Shown piece by piece: positions 41,042 to 50,045 of a stretch of 64,000 bases of DNA. The translations under genes and the position numbers were made by a program. Source of the DNA: Georgenia sp. EYE_87. Lineage in GTDB: Bacteria; Actinomycetota; Actinomycetes; Actinomycetales; Actinomycetaceae. The notes under the pieces are model-generated. The model searched no databases, was not told the origin of the DNA, and saw only the letters and a list, made by a program, of their open reading frames with translations. The DNA lies in NCBI RefSeq assembly GCF_023148685.1, contig NZ_JAHXNL010000009.1:144595-208594 (forward strand), written 5' to 3'. Within the stretch, counting starts at the first letter, position 1. Each line of letters starts with the position of its first letter.

Positions 41042-43119
41042 CGCCCCGCCGCCACCGTGGGACGGGTGGCAGCCACGAGGTGCTCGGGCACGGGGTCGTA
41101 GTGGTTGTGGGCCGAACGGCAGGTGCCCCGGCCGCCGGTGATCGCCCGCAGGTCCACCGTGTAGTGGCGCAGCTCGGAGGTGGGCACGTGGGCCTCGATG
41201 ATGCCGGAGCCGTCGTCCGCCGTGCCGGTGTCGACCACGCGCCCGCGGCGCGACGACAGGTCCGCCAGCACGTCACCCTGCGCCTCCGCCGGCACAGTCA
41301 CCGTGACCGCCGAGACCGGTTCGAGGACGACGCTGCCGGCCTGCTGCATCGCCGTCGCCACGGCCTGGGCCGCGGCGGTGCGGAACGCCATGTCGGAGGA
41401 GTCCACCGAGTGGTACTTCCCGTCCACGCACTCCACCCGCAGATCCGTGATGCGATGGCCGTTGGGGCCGCCCGCCACGAGCGCGTCCTGGACGCCGCGC
41501 TCGACGGCGGGCAGGTAGTGCCGCGGGATCGCGCCGCCGACGATGGAGTCCACGAACGTCAGGCCCTCTCCGCGGGGCGCGGGGCTGACGACGAGCCGGA
41601 CGACGGCGAACTGGCCGTGCCCGCCCGACTGCTTCTTCACCTTCCCCTCCACCTCGACCTCGCCGGCGACCGTCTCGCGGTAGGGCAGGCGCACCTCCTC
41701 CGTGGAGACGCGCACGCCGAACTTGCGCTCGAGCCGCTCGAGCGCGACCGCCAGGTGGGTGTCTCCGACCGCCGTGACCAGCGTCTGGCCGGACTCCTCG
41801 TCCTGGACGACGACGAGCGCGGGGTCCTCGGCGCACAGGCGCCGCAGGGCGTCCGTGAGCTTGTCGTCGTCGGACTGCGTCAGCGGCCGCACCGCCAGGG
41901 TGAACCCGCCGGACGGCACCGGGAGCTCCGGCAGGGTGACCGGGCGCCCGGGCCGGGCCAGGAGGGTGCGGGTGGGGGAGTCCGAGAGCTTGGCGACGGC
42001 GGCGATGTCCCCGGCCACGACCTGCCGGACGTCGAGGTGGGTCCTGCCCAGCAGCCCGAAGAGCCCGTGGAGCCGCTCCTCGGCGCCGGTGGTGGTGTTG
42101 ACGAGCCGGTCGTCCTCGCGGAGCGTCCCGGACAGGACCTTCAGCAGCGAGACCTGGCCGACGAACTGGTCGGCGAGGGTGCGAAAGACGTGGACGAGCG
42201 GCTCCCCGGCCGGGTCGGCGACGACGGCGGTGGGTTCGCCGCCCACCAGCACCGTGGCGGGGTGCAGGTCCGGGGACGGGCCGATCTCGCAGATGAAGTC
42301 GCCGAGCCGGTCCACGGCCGCGCCGGTCGCGCCCGAGCCGACGAGGACCGGGAAGATGGCGCCCTCCGCGACGGCGCGGCGCAGGGTGCGCTCGAGCTCG
42401 GCGGGGGGCGGCTCGTCGCCGGAGAGGTAGTGCTCGAGCTGGTCGTCGTCGCCGCTGACGACCTCCTCCACCAGCTCGGTGTGCCGGCTGTGCTCCAGGT
42501 CGGCCAGCTCCGGGGGCACCGGCCCGGTGGTCTCCGTCCCCTCGGCGTCGTAGCGGTGGGCGACGTCGAAGAGGACGTCCGCGACGCCGGCGAAACCCGT
42601 CTTCTCGACGATCGGGAGCTCCAGCGGGAAGAGCCGCTGGCCCAGGCGGGCCCGCAGGTCGGCGAGCACGCCCTCGAAGTCCGCTGACGGCTTGTCCTCC
42701 TTGGTGACGAAGATGAAGCGGGGGATGCCGAGGTCCTGGCACCGCGCCCAGACGCGCTCGTCGCCGGGCTGGACGCCCTCGACCGCGCTGACGACGACGA
42801 CCGCGAGGTCGGCGACGGACAGGGCCGCGTCGACGACCTGGCCGAACTCGTCGTGGCCGGGGGTGTCGAGAAGGTTGAGCCGGCAGGTCTGGCCGGCCGC
42901 CGTGGTCCACGGGACGGAGGCGACGGCGAGGGTGAGGGTCTGCCGGCGGCGCACCTCCTCGGGGTCCGTGTCGAGCACGGACGTGCCGTCGTCGACCCGC
43001 CCCAGACGCTGGGTGGCGTGCGCGCGGTGCAGCAGCGCCTCGGCGAGTGACGTCTTCCCCCCGGCGGCATGGCCGACCAGGGCGACGTTGCGGATGGCTG
43101 AGGTGACGACGTCGTCCAT
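41038..43119 (-). CDS. EF-G paralogue (FusA2-type translational GTPase)
   Basis: 693 aa from the ATG at 43119 (GGAGAG 5 nt upstream favours it over a GTG at 43125). The G domain shows GHAAGGKTS (G1) and DTPGHDEF (G3), but the G4 position reads TKED instead of NKxD. EF-G domains II-V follow, including GGHGQFA and HYTVDLRAITGGRG near the C-terminus. This matches the actinobacterial FusA2 group, which is distinct from housekeeping EF-G and may act in ribosome recycling or stress. The changed G4 may lower guanine specificity. Confidence 0.87.
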   Translation of the reverse strand: MDDVVTSAIRNVALVGHAAGGKTSLAEALLHRAHATQRLGRVDDGTSVLDTDPEEVRRRQTLTLAVASVPWTTAAGQTCRLNLLDTPGHDEFGQVVDAALSVADLAVVVVSAVEGVQPGDERVWARCQDLGIPRFIFVTKEDKPSADFEGVLADLRARLGQRLFPLELPIVEKTGFAGVADVLFDVAHRYDAEGTETTGPVPPELADLEHSRHTELVEEVVSGDDDQLEHYLSGDEPPPAELERTLRRAVAEGAIFPVLVGSGATGAAVDRLGDFICEIGPSPDLHPATVLVGGEPTAVVADPAGEPLVHVFRTLADQFVGQVSLLKVLSGTLREDDRLVNTTTGAEERLHGLFGLLGRTHLDVRQVVAGDIAAVAKLSDSPTRTLLARPGRPVTLPELPVPSGGFTLAVRPLTQSDDDKLTDALRRLCAEDPALVVVQDEESGQTLVTAVGDTHLAVALERLERKFGVRVSTEEVRLPYRETVAGEVEVEGKVKKQSGGHGQFAVVRLVVSPAPRGEGLTFVDSIVGGAIPRHYLPAVERGVQDALVAGGPNGHRITDLRVECVDGKYHSVDSSDMAFRTAAAQAVATAMQQAGSVVLEPVSAVTVTVPAEAQGDVLADLSSRRGRVVDTGTADDGSGIIEAHVPTSELRHYTVDLRAITGGRGTCRSAHNHYDPVPEHLVAATRPTVAAGR

Positions 43120-43254
43120 GACCACTCTCCAGCGAGCATGCCCCCGGGCCGGGGCCGGTTCGTCAGATCGTAGTCGCGCGGCGGCGTGACGGAGAGGGCA
43201 ACGGTCCCTTGTCCGCCGTCGCCAGGCACGCTAGGCAGCACGCTCAGCTGCCGA

Positions 43255-43277
43255 GGTGGTCGCGCGGAGCGACCACC
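43255..43277 (-). terminator. Terminator hairpin downstream of the aldolase gene
   Basis: GGTGGTCGC (43255-43263) pairs perfectly with 43269-43277 around a GCGGA loop, 31 bp past the aldolase stop on its strand. Confidence 0.7.
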
Positions 43278-43307
43278 ACCGCGACCCGGCGAGGCGGCGG
43301 TGCCGGC

Positions 43308-44192
43308 TCAGGTGGCCGAGGCGGCCGCGATGCTGGCGATCGACTCGTCCAGCACGCGGTCGAACTCCTCGGGCGTCTGCGACACGTCCAGCCCCTCCGT
43401 GAGTGCCCGCGAGAAGCTGGCGATCACGCCGTGGTTCCGCGCCAGCCGGGCGTTGGCCTCCTCGCGGCTGTAGCCGCCGGAGAGGAACAGCACGCGCAGC
43501 ACGTTCGGGTGCGCGACGAACGGGGCGTACAGGTCGTCGGTCTCCGGCGGGGTCAGCTTGAGCATCACGAGGTGCTCGGGCGGCAGCCGGTCCAGCCGGG
43601 CGGCCAGCTCGTCGCGGAGCTGCTCGTCGGCCTCCGCCTTGCGGGGGCTGTGGATGTCGATCTCCGGCTCGATGATCGGGACGAGGCCCGTGGCGAGGAT
43701 CTGCCCCGCCACGTCGAACTGCTGGCGGACGACGTCGGTCAGGCCGGGGCCGGGCAGGGAGATCGTCGAGCGCATCTTGGTGGCGAAGATGCCCTGCGCC
43801 AGCGCCCGCTCGAGGAGGCCGTCGAGGTACGGGATGCGCTTCATCAGCCGCGCGCCGTCGGCCTCCTTCTGCAGGCCCTTGTCGACCTTGAGGAACGGGA
43901 CGACGGTCTTCACCGCCCACAGGTAGTCGGCGGTGGGCCTGTCGAGGATCTGCCGGTCCATGGTGTTCTCGAACAGGATCGTGCCGATGATCCGGTCCCC
44001 GCCGAACACGGGGGAGGTGATGATCCGCGTCCGCATCTCGTGCACGAGGTCGAACATCTCCTCCTCGCTGGCGTAGGCGTCCTCGGAGATGCCGTAGCGG
44101 CGCAGCGTCTTCGGGGTGCTGCCGCCGCTCTGGTCCAGCGCGGCCACGAAGCCGCTGCCGTTCCTGACCTTGTCCAGCTGCTGCTCGTCCAT
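43308..44192 (-). CDS. fda: Class I fructose-bisphosphate aldolase
   Basis: 294 aa, the length of the bacterial Fda group. It starts DEQQLDKVRNGSGFVAALDQSGGSTPKTL and contains VVPFLKVDKGL, VPIIEPEIDI, VMLKLTPPE and LSGGYSREEAN. The Schiff-base Lys lies in the VMLKLT strand. It cleaves fructose 1,6-bisphosphate to dihydroxyacetone phosphate and glyceraldehyde 3-phosphate without metal. GGGAG precedes the ATG. Its 5' end faces the iron transporter promoter region. Confidence 0.95.
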   Translation of the reverse strand: MDEQQLDKVRNGSGFVAALDQSGGSTPKTLRRYGISEDAYASEEEMFDLVHEMRTRIITSPVFGGDRIIGTILFENTMDRQILDRPTADYLWAVKTVVPFLKVDKGLQKEADGARLMKRIPYLDGLLERALAQGIFATKMRSTISLPGPGLTDVVRQQFDVAGQILATGLVPIIEPEIDIHSPRKAEADEQLRDELAARLDRLPPEHLVMLKLTPPETDDLYAPFVAHPNVLRVLFLSGGYSREEANARLARNHGVIASFSRALTEGLDVSQTPEEFDRVLDESIASIAAASAT

Positions 44193-44275
44193 CGCGCGCT
44201 CCCGTGGTCCTCGTCGTCGCCCCGGTGGCTCCATCGTCCCTCGTCCTGCGCCGGCCGGGGGCCGGACGGAGGTTG

Positions 44276-44294
44276 TTAGGTGAGCCTTACTTGA
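44276..44294 (+). promoter_or_regulatory. DtxR/IdeR iron box
   Basis: TTAGGTGAGCCTTACTTGA matches the 19-bp iron-box consensus TTAGGTTAGSCTAACCTAA at 15 positions, with an intact left half. It lies 47 bp upstream of the Fe(III)-binding lipoprotein start. In iron-replete cells a DtxR-type repressor would switch off the transporter. Confidence 0.85.
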
Positions 44295-44341
44295 TCTACG
44301 CTCGCCGCGCGCGGCAACCCGTGCCGCGGAGAAGGAGCACC

Positions 44342-45391
44342 ATGACCCTGGGTACCCGCGGCCTGGCCGCCGCCACCGCCACCACCCTCGCCCTGACCCT
44401 CGCGGCCTGCGGCGGTGACGCGACCGACGACGAGCCGGCCGCCACGGGCGGCGCCGCGGCGGGCACGACCCTGACGATCTACTCGGGACGCAACGAGGAG
44501 CTCGTCGGGCCGATCCTCGACCAGCTGGAGGACGCCGTCGGCACCGAGGTCGAGGTGCGCTACGCGGGGTCCTCCGAGCTCGCCGCCCAGCTCCTCGAGG
44601 AGGGGGAGGGCACCGACGCCGACCTGTTCTTCTCCCAGGACGCGGGCGCGCTGGGGGCGCTGGCGAAGGCCGACATGCTCGCCCCCCTGCCGGAGGAGAC
44701 CCTCGAGCTCGTCCCCGAGGACTACCGCGACGACGAGGGACGCTGGGTCGCGACCTCCGCCCGTGCGCGTGTGCTCGCCTACGACCCGGAGGCGGCGCCG
44801 GAGGTGGAGGAGTTCAGCGGCATCGACGACATCCTCGACGAGGCCTACCGCGGCAAGCTCGCCTACGCCCCGACGAACGCCTCCTTCCACTCCTTCGTCA
44901 CCGCCCTGCGGGTGGACCGCGGGGAGGACGGCGCCCGGCAGTGGCTGGAGGACTTCGCCGCCCTCGAGCCGCTCGCCTACGACAACAACAACGCCGTGCT
45001 CGACGCGGTGGACGGTGGCCAGGCGGCCATCGGGCTGATCAACCACTACTACTGGTACGAGAGGGTGGCCGAGCAGGGCGAGGACGCCGTCTCCGCGCGC
45101 ATCCACTTCCTCGCCAGCGACGACCCCGGCGCGCTCGTCAACGTCGCCGGCGTCGGCGTGCTGGCCGGGTCCGACGCCGAGGACGCTGCGGTCGACGCGG
45201 TGGAGTTCCTCCTCTCGGACGAGGCGCAGCAGTACTTCGCGGACACCACGGCGGAGTACCCGGTGGTCGAGGGCATCGAGAGCGAGGCCCACGACCTCGA
45301 GCCGCTCGGCGAGAGCTCCTCGGTCGACCTCAACGACCTCGACTCGCTCGACGCCACCCTCGCGCTGCTCGACGAGGTGGGACTGACCTGA
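44342..45391 (+). CDS. Fe(III) ABC transporter substrate-binding lipoprotein
   Basis: 349 aa. AGAAGGAGCACC precedes the ATG. The lipobox LAAC is in TLALTLAACGG. The bilobal fold starts LTIYSGRNEELVGPILDQ, has the ADLFFSQDAGALGAL loop and the YYWYERV segment, whose tandem Tyr residues coordinate Fe(III) in FbpA/FutA proteins. It is first in a coupled three-gene operon (permease 2 bp later) under an iron box, so ferric iron capture is the clear role. A longer frame from 44204 was rejected because it covers the iron box. Confidence 0.92.
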   Translation: MTLGTRGLAAATATTLALTLAACGGDATDDEPAATGGAAAGTTLTIYSGRNEELVGPILDQLEDAVGTEVEVRYAGSSELAAQLLEEGEGTDADLFFSQDAGALGALAKADMLAPLPEETLELVPEDYRDDEGRWVATSARARVLAYDPEAAPEVEEFSGIDDILDEAYRGKLAYAPTNASFHSFVTALRVDRGEDGARQWLEDFAALEPLAYDNNNAVLDAVDGGQAAIGLINHYYWYERVAEQGEDAVSARIHFLASDDPGALVNVAGVGVLAGSDAEDAAVDAVEFLLSDEAQQYFADTTAEYPVVEGIESEAHDLEPLGESSSVDLNDLDSLDATLALLDEVGLT

Positions 45392-45393
45392 GC

Positions 45394-47037
45394 GTGACCT
45401 CGACCCCGCCGGCCGACCGGGAGGCACCCGGCGGCCGGCGGCGACCCCGCAGGACCGCCGGCCGGCCGCCGGCGGTCCTGCTGGTGCCCGGGATCGTCGC
45501 GGCCGCCGTCGCGCTGCTGCCGATCGGCTACCTGGTGGTGCGCACGGCCGAGGCGGGAGCGGCGGGGGTCTGGGAGACGCTGTGGCGGGAGCGCACTCTC
45601 TGGCTCGTGCTGCGCAGCCTCGGGCTCGCCGCCGCGGTCACCGCGGCGTGCCTGGTCATCGGCGTCGCCCTCGCCTGGCTGACCACCCGGACCGACCTGC
45701 CCGGACGGCGCACCTGGGCCGTCGTCGCCGCCCTGCCGCTGGCGGTGCCGAGCTACGTGGCCGCCTACGCGTGGATCTCCGTGGTGCCCACCCTGGCCGG
45801 GTTCTGGGGCACCTGGCTGGTGCTGACGGCGTGCACCTACCCGTACGTGTTCCTGCCGGTGGCCGCGACGCTGCGCCGCGTCGACCCGGCGCTGGAGGAG
45901 GTCTCCCGTTCCCTCGGCCGGTCGGCGCTGCGCACCTACCTGACGGTCACCGCCCGCCAGGTTCGCCCCGCCGCCGCCGCCGGCGCGCTGCTCGTGGCGC
46001 TGTACACCCTCAGCGACTTCGGGACACCGTCCCTGCTCCGCTACGACGTCTTCACCCGCGTCATCCACACCTCCTACCGCGCCTCCTTCGACCGCACCCC
46101 GGCCGCCGTGCTCTCCCTCGTCCTCGTGGTGCTCACGGTGGCGATCACCGTGGCCGAGTCCCGCACCCGGGGCCGGGCGGAGGCCTCCCGGGTGGGCTCC
46201 GGCGCCGCCCGCACCCCGCCGACGGCGCAGCTGGGCCGGGCCCGGCCCCTCGCCCTGGCGGGCACGACGGCGGTGGCGGCGGTCTCGCTCGGCTTCCCCG
46301 CCGTCGTCCTGGCCTACTGGATGGTCCGCGGCAGCTCGGCCGGTCTGGAGTGGGACCGACTCGCCCCGGCGGGCGCGGCGACGCTGTGGGTGGCGCTGCT
46401 CGGGGCGCTCGCGGCCACCGCCCTGGCCGTGCCCGTCGGCGTGCTCGCCGCCCGGTACGCCTCACGGGGCGGGCGCCTCGTCGAGCACGCCACCTACGCC
46501 GGGCACGCGCTGCCCGGCATCGTCGTGGGTCTCGCGCTGGTGTTCTTCGGGGTGCGGTGGGCCGAGCCGATCTACCAGCGCACCCCGCTGCTGGTCCTCG
46601 CCTACGCCGTGCTGTTCATGCCCGCCGCGATCGGCTCGGTCCGCGCCGCGGTCGCCCAGAGCCCGCCGCGCCTGGAGGAGGTGGCCCGCTCGCTGGGGCA
46701 GCGGCCCTCCGACGTGCTGCGCCGCGTCACCCTGCCGCTCGCGGGCCCCGGGATCGCCGCCGGCTTCGCGCTCGTCATGCTCACGGTCATGAAGGAGCTC
46801 CCGGCCACGCTGCTGCTGCGCCCCACGGGCATGGACACCCTCGCCACCCGGCTCTGGACCGAGACGGGGATCGGCGCCTACGCCGCCGCGGCGCCCTACG
46901 CCGTCGCCCTGGTGCTCCTCGCCGCGGTGCCGACGTTCCTGCTCTCCCGCGTCCAGTCCCGCATGGTCACCCCGCGCGGGACAGGTGGGATCCTGGAGGA
47001 GGGCCACGTGGTCGAGGAGACAGGAGGCGAGACGTGA
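45394..47037 (+). CDS. Fe(III) ABC transporter permease (two-domain)
   Basis: 547 aa from GTG, 2 bp after the binding-protein stop. Two fused inner-membrane permease halves give about 12 helices, each with an EAA loop (EEVSRSLGRSALRTYLTVT and EEVARSLGQRPSDVLRRVTLPL) that docks the ATPase. This FbpB-type fused layout is usual for ferric transporters. It has a Pro/Arg-rich N-terminal tail before the first helix. Its stop overlaps the ATPase start. Confidence 0.92.
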   Translation: MTSTPPADREAPGGRRRPRRTAGRPPAVLLVPGIVAAAVALLPIGYLVVRTAEAGAAGVWETLWRERTLWLVLRSLGLAAAVTAACLVIGVALAWLTTRTDLPGRRTWAVVAALPLAVPSYVAAYAWISVVPTLAGFWGTWLVLTACTYPYVFLPVAATLRRVDPALEEVSRSLGRSALRTYLTVTARQVRPAAAAGALLVALYTLSDFGTPSLLRYDVFTRVIHTSYRASFDRTPAAVLSLVLVVLTVAITVAESRTRGRAEASRVGSGAARTPPTAQLGRARPLALAGTTAVAAVSLGFPAVVLAYWMVRGSSAGLEWDRLAPAGAATLWVALLGALAATALAVPVGVLAARYASRGGRLVEHATYAGHALPGIVVGLALVFFGVRWAEPIYQRTPLLVLAYAVLFMPAAIGSVRAAVAQSPPRLEEVARSLGQRPSDVLRRVTLPLAGPGIAAGFALVMLTVMKELPATLLLRPTGMDTLATRLWTETGIGAYAAAAPYAVALVLLAAVPTFLLSRVQSRMVTPRGTGGILEEGHVVEETGGET

Positions 47038-48089
47038 AGCGGCTGACCGTGCGCGGGCTGCGCAAGTCCTTCGGGGAGACGCCCGTGCTCCGCGGTGTCG
47101 ACCTCGAGGTGCCGTCGGGCGCGTTCGCCGCCGTCCTCGGCCCCTCCGGGTGCGGCAAGACGACGCTGCTTCGCGTGATCGCCGGCTTTGAGACCGCCGA
47201 CTCCGGGGAGGTGCGCGTGGGGGACCGGGTGGTGACCGGCCCGGGCCGGTCCTTGCCGCCGGAACGGCGCCGCGTCGGCGTGGTCCCCCAGGAGGGGGCG
47301 CTCTTCCCGCACCTCTCCGTCGCCGAGAACGTCGCCTTCGGCCTGCCCCACCGCGGGCGGGACGCCGCCAGGCGCCGTCGGGAGCGGGTGGGTGACCTCC
47401 TCGCGCTCGTCGGGCTCGCCGACCTGTCGGGGCGGATGCCGTCCCAGCTCTCCGGCGGGCAGCAGCAGCGGGTGGCGCTGGCGCGCGCGCTGGCCCCGGG
47501 CCCCGACGTCGTCCTGCTGGACGAACCGTTCTCCGCGCTCGACGCCGGCCTGCGGGCCGCGCTGCGCGAGGACGTACGCGAGGCCCTCCAGGCGATCGGC
47601 GCCACGGGCGTGCTGGTCACGCACGACCAGGAGGAGGCGCTGAGCATCGCCGACCAGGTCGCCGTCATGCGCGAGGGTGTGGTGGTCCAGTCCGCGACGC
47701 CGCGCGAGCTCTACGCCGCGCCCGCGGACCTGGACGTGGCGACGTTCGTGGGCGAGGCCGTGGTGCTGCCCGCACGTGTCGAGGACGGCGTGGCGACCAC
47801 CGCGCTCGGCCGGCTGGCTCTCCTGCGCGGCGCGGCGGGCGAGCACGGCTCCGGCCGCGTGGTGCTGCGCCCGGAGCAGCTGCACATGGTGCGGGCCGGT
47901 CGGGCGGGCGTCACCGCCCGGGTGCGCGGGACGACGTTCTACGGCCACGACGCCAGCGTGCGCCTGGAGGTCACCAGCCCGGACGGGCAGGTGGTCCCGG
48001 TGCTCTGCCGCACCCAGGGGCCGCTGCCCGCGCACGAGGAGGTCGGCGTCATCGTGGCGGGGCCGGTGAGCTTCTTCGCCGACGCCTGA
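47034..48089 (+). CDS. Fe(III) ABC transporter ATP-binding protein
   Basis: 351 aa from GTG, overlapping the permease stop by 4 nt, with CAGGAGGCG upstream. It has Walker A GPSGCGKTT, the Q-loop region VVPQEGALFPHLSV, signature LSGGQQQR, Walker B VVLLDEPF and the switch His in VTHDQEEAL. A C-terminal TOBE-type domain (about 265-350) is of the FbpC/PotA sort. It drives the permease in the same operon. Confidence 0.94.
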   Translation: MKRLTVRGLRKSFGETPVLRGVDLEVPSGAFAAVLGPSGCGKTTLLRVIAGFETADSGEVRVGDRVVTGPGRSLPPERRRVGVVPQEGALFPHLSVAENVAFGLPHRGRDAARRRRERVGDLLALVGLADLSGRMPSQLSGGQQQRVALARALAPGPDVVLLDEPFSALDAGLRAALREDVREALQAIGATGVLVTHDQEEALSIADQVAVMREGVVVQSATPRELYAAPADLDVATFVGEAVVLPARVEDGVATTALGRLALLRGAAGEHGSGRVVLRPEQLHMVRAGRAGVTARVRGTTFYGHDASVRLEVTSPDGQVVPVLCRTQGPLPAHEEVGVIVAGPVSFFADA

Positions 48090-48236
48090 CGCAGGGGCCG
48101 CCTGCCGTCTCGCCGCCGTTGCTCCGTCGTGGCTGGGGACGGCTGCCCCTGGGAGTGCGTCGACCCGACCCGCCCCGGCCGGACCGGCGGTGGCGCACAA
48201 TCGGTGGGGGCGACGACGCCCGGAAAGGGGAGCCCC

Positions 48237-49955
48237 ATGACGAGGAAGCTCCGTCCGTCCCCTGCCGGCGCACCCCTGATGGTCGTGGTGGACGCCGACG
48301 AGGCGGCCCGCCGCCGCACGACGGAGGCTCTGGCCCACCGGTTCGGCGCCGACTACCGCGTGCTGGCCGAGGGTGGCCCGGCCGAGGCGCTGGCCCTGCT
48401 GGAGGTGCTGGCCGAGCGTGGCGAGCCCGTGGCGCTGGTGGTGGCCGACCTGCACCTGCCCGGCGGGGCGCTCGAGCTCCTCGGCCGCGCGCACGCGCTG
48501 CACCGCGAGGCCGGCCGCGCTCTTCTGTTCGCGATGGACCAGCACCACACCCGGATCCCGTTCTCCGAGCTCGAGACGCTCCAGCGGGCGACGGCGCTCG
48601 GGCTGATCGACCTCTCCGTCGCCAAGGGCTGGGTGAGCCCGGAGGAGTGGTTCTACCCGCAGGTCCAGGAGTGGCTCAGCCGGTGGACCAAGGGCAACCG
48701 CCCGCACTTCGCCGTCTACCGCGTGGTGGGGGAACGGTGGACGCCCGCGACGCACCGGCTGCTGGACATGCTCACCAGGAACGGGGTGCCGTTCGACTTC
48801 TTCCCGGCCGACAGCGACGAGGGGAGGCGGATCGTGGCCGAGCACCGGCCGGTACGGCTCCCCTGCGCGGTGCACGCCGGCGGCCACGTGCTCGTGGACC
48901 CCTCGCCCGCCGAGCTGGCGGCGTCCCACGGGATCGAGACGCGCCCAGGCGCCGACGTCTACGACCTCGCGATCCTCGGCGCCGGCCCCGCCGGGCTGGC
49001 CGCGGCCGTCTACGGCGCCTCCGAGGGGCTCCGCACCGTGCTGGTCGAGCCCGAGGCGGTCGGCGGGCAGGCGGGCACCAGCTCGATGATCCGCAACTAC
49101 CTCGGTTTCCCGCGCGGGATCGGTGGTGGCGAGCTGGCGCACCGGGCGTGGGAGCAGGCGATCCTCTTCGGCGCCGAGCTGGTCTTCGGCCACCGGGCGA
49201 CCGGCCTGGAGGTGCGGGCGCGCGAACGACTGGTCAGGCTCGACGACGGGACCCTGCTACGGGCCCGCGCGGTCGTCGTCGCTACCGGGGTGACCTACCG
49301 GCGGCTCGGCGTGCCGGCGCTCGAGCGCCTGGTGGGGGCCGGGGTCTACTACGGCGCCGCGGGCGTGGAGGCGCCGGCGGTCGCCGGGGCGGAGGTCTAC
49401 GTCGTCGGCGGGGCGAACTCCGCCGGCCAGGCCGCCGTCCACCTCGCCCGCTTCGCCTCCCGGGTCACGATCCTCGTGCGCGGCGACTCCCTCGAGGCCG
49501 GGATGTCGGACTACCTGGTGCGCCAGATCGCCGCGACACCCGCCATCGACGTGCGGCTCCGCACGCGCGTGCGCGACGGAGGCGGCGACGAGCGGCTCGA
49601 ACGGCTCGTCCTGGAGGACGCGGACGGCGACATCCACGAGGTCGCCGCCTCGGCGCTGTTCGTGCTGATCGGGGCCGAGCCCCGGACCGGGTGGCTGGCC
49701 GAGGTGGTCGCGCTGGACGAGGCCGGGTACGTGCTCACCGGGCGGGACCTGCCGGAGGGCGGGCCCGGCCGTGCGGCCCTGCCGTACGAGACCAGCCTGC
49801 CCGGGGTGCTGGCCGCCGGCGACGTCCGGCACGGGTCGGTCAAGCGGGTCGCCGGTGCGGCGGGCGACGGGGCGGTCGCCGTGGGGTCGGTGCACCGGTA
49901 CCTCGCGGAGGCCGGGCGCTCCGCCGTCGAGGCCGCCACGGCGAGCCAGGCCTGA
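48237..49955 (+). CDS. Fused response-regulator receiver / thioredoxin-reductase-like flavoprotein, no CxxC
   Basis: 572 aa. A receiver-like domain (about 12-130, phosphoacceptor D71 in VVADLHLPG), a thioredoxin/glutaredoxin-like linker (about 155-235) and a thioredoxin-reductase-like FAD/NADPH domain (about 240-565) follow in order. FAD binds GAGPAG (248-253) and NADPH GGANSAG (391-397). Where thioredoxin reductases carry CxxC, this protein reads GVYYGAAGVEA (369-379), so it cannot reduce thioredoxin in the usual way. Related fusions appear to share this loss. It may be a redox or NADPH sensor with receiver input. There is no kinase next to it. Confidence 0.85.
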   Translation: MTRKLRPSPAGAPLMVVVDADEAARRRTTEALAHRFGADYRVLAEGGPAEALALLEVLAERGEPVALVVADLHLPGGALELLGRAHALHREAGRALLFAMDQHHTRIPFSELETLQRATALGLIDLSVAKGWVSPEEWFYPQVQEWLSRWTKGNRPHFAVYRVVGERWTPATHRLLDMLTRNGVPFDFFPADSDEGRRIVAEHRPVRLPCAVHAGGHVLVDPSPAELAASHGIETRPGADVYDLAILGAGPAGLAAAVYGASEGLRTVLVEPEAVGGQAGTSSMIRNYLGFPRGIGGGELAHRAWEQAILFGAELVFGHRATGLEVRARERLVRLDDGTLLRARAVVVATGVTYRRLGVPALERLVGAGVYYGAAGVEAPAVAGAEVYVVGGANSAGQAAVHLARFASRVTILVRGDSLEAGMSDYLVRQIAATPAIDVRLRTRVRDGGGDERLERLVLEDADGDIHEVAASALFVLIGAEPRTGWLAEVVALDEAGYVLTGRDLPEGGPGRAALPYETSLPGVLAAGDVRHGSVKRVAGAAGDGAVAVGSVHRYLAEAGRSAVEAATASQA

Positions 49956-49999
49956 GACGGGGCCGGGCCTGAGTCGGGGTCAGGCCTGAGTCGGGGCCG
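49949..49999. repeat. 17-bp tandem repeat, three copies, over the stop codon
   Basis: Units GGCCTGAGACGGGGCCG, GGCCTGAGTCGGGGTCA and GGCCTGAGTCGGGGCCG lie back to back. The first contains the TGA stop of the flavoprotein gene, so each repeat adds another in-frame-like TGA. It lies between converging genes. Confidence 0.9.
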
Positions 50000-50045
50000 G
50001 GCCCGGCCAGGAGGGAGCCGGCCAGCACCGGCTCCGCTCGCCGGG

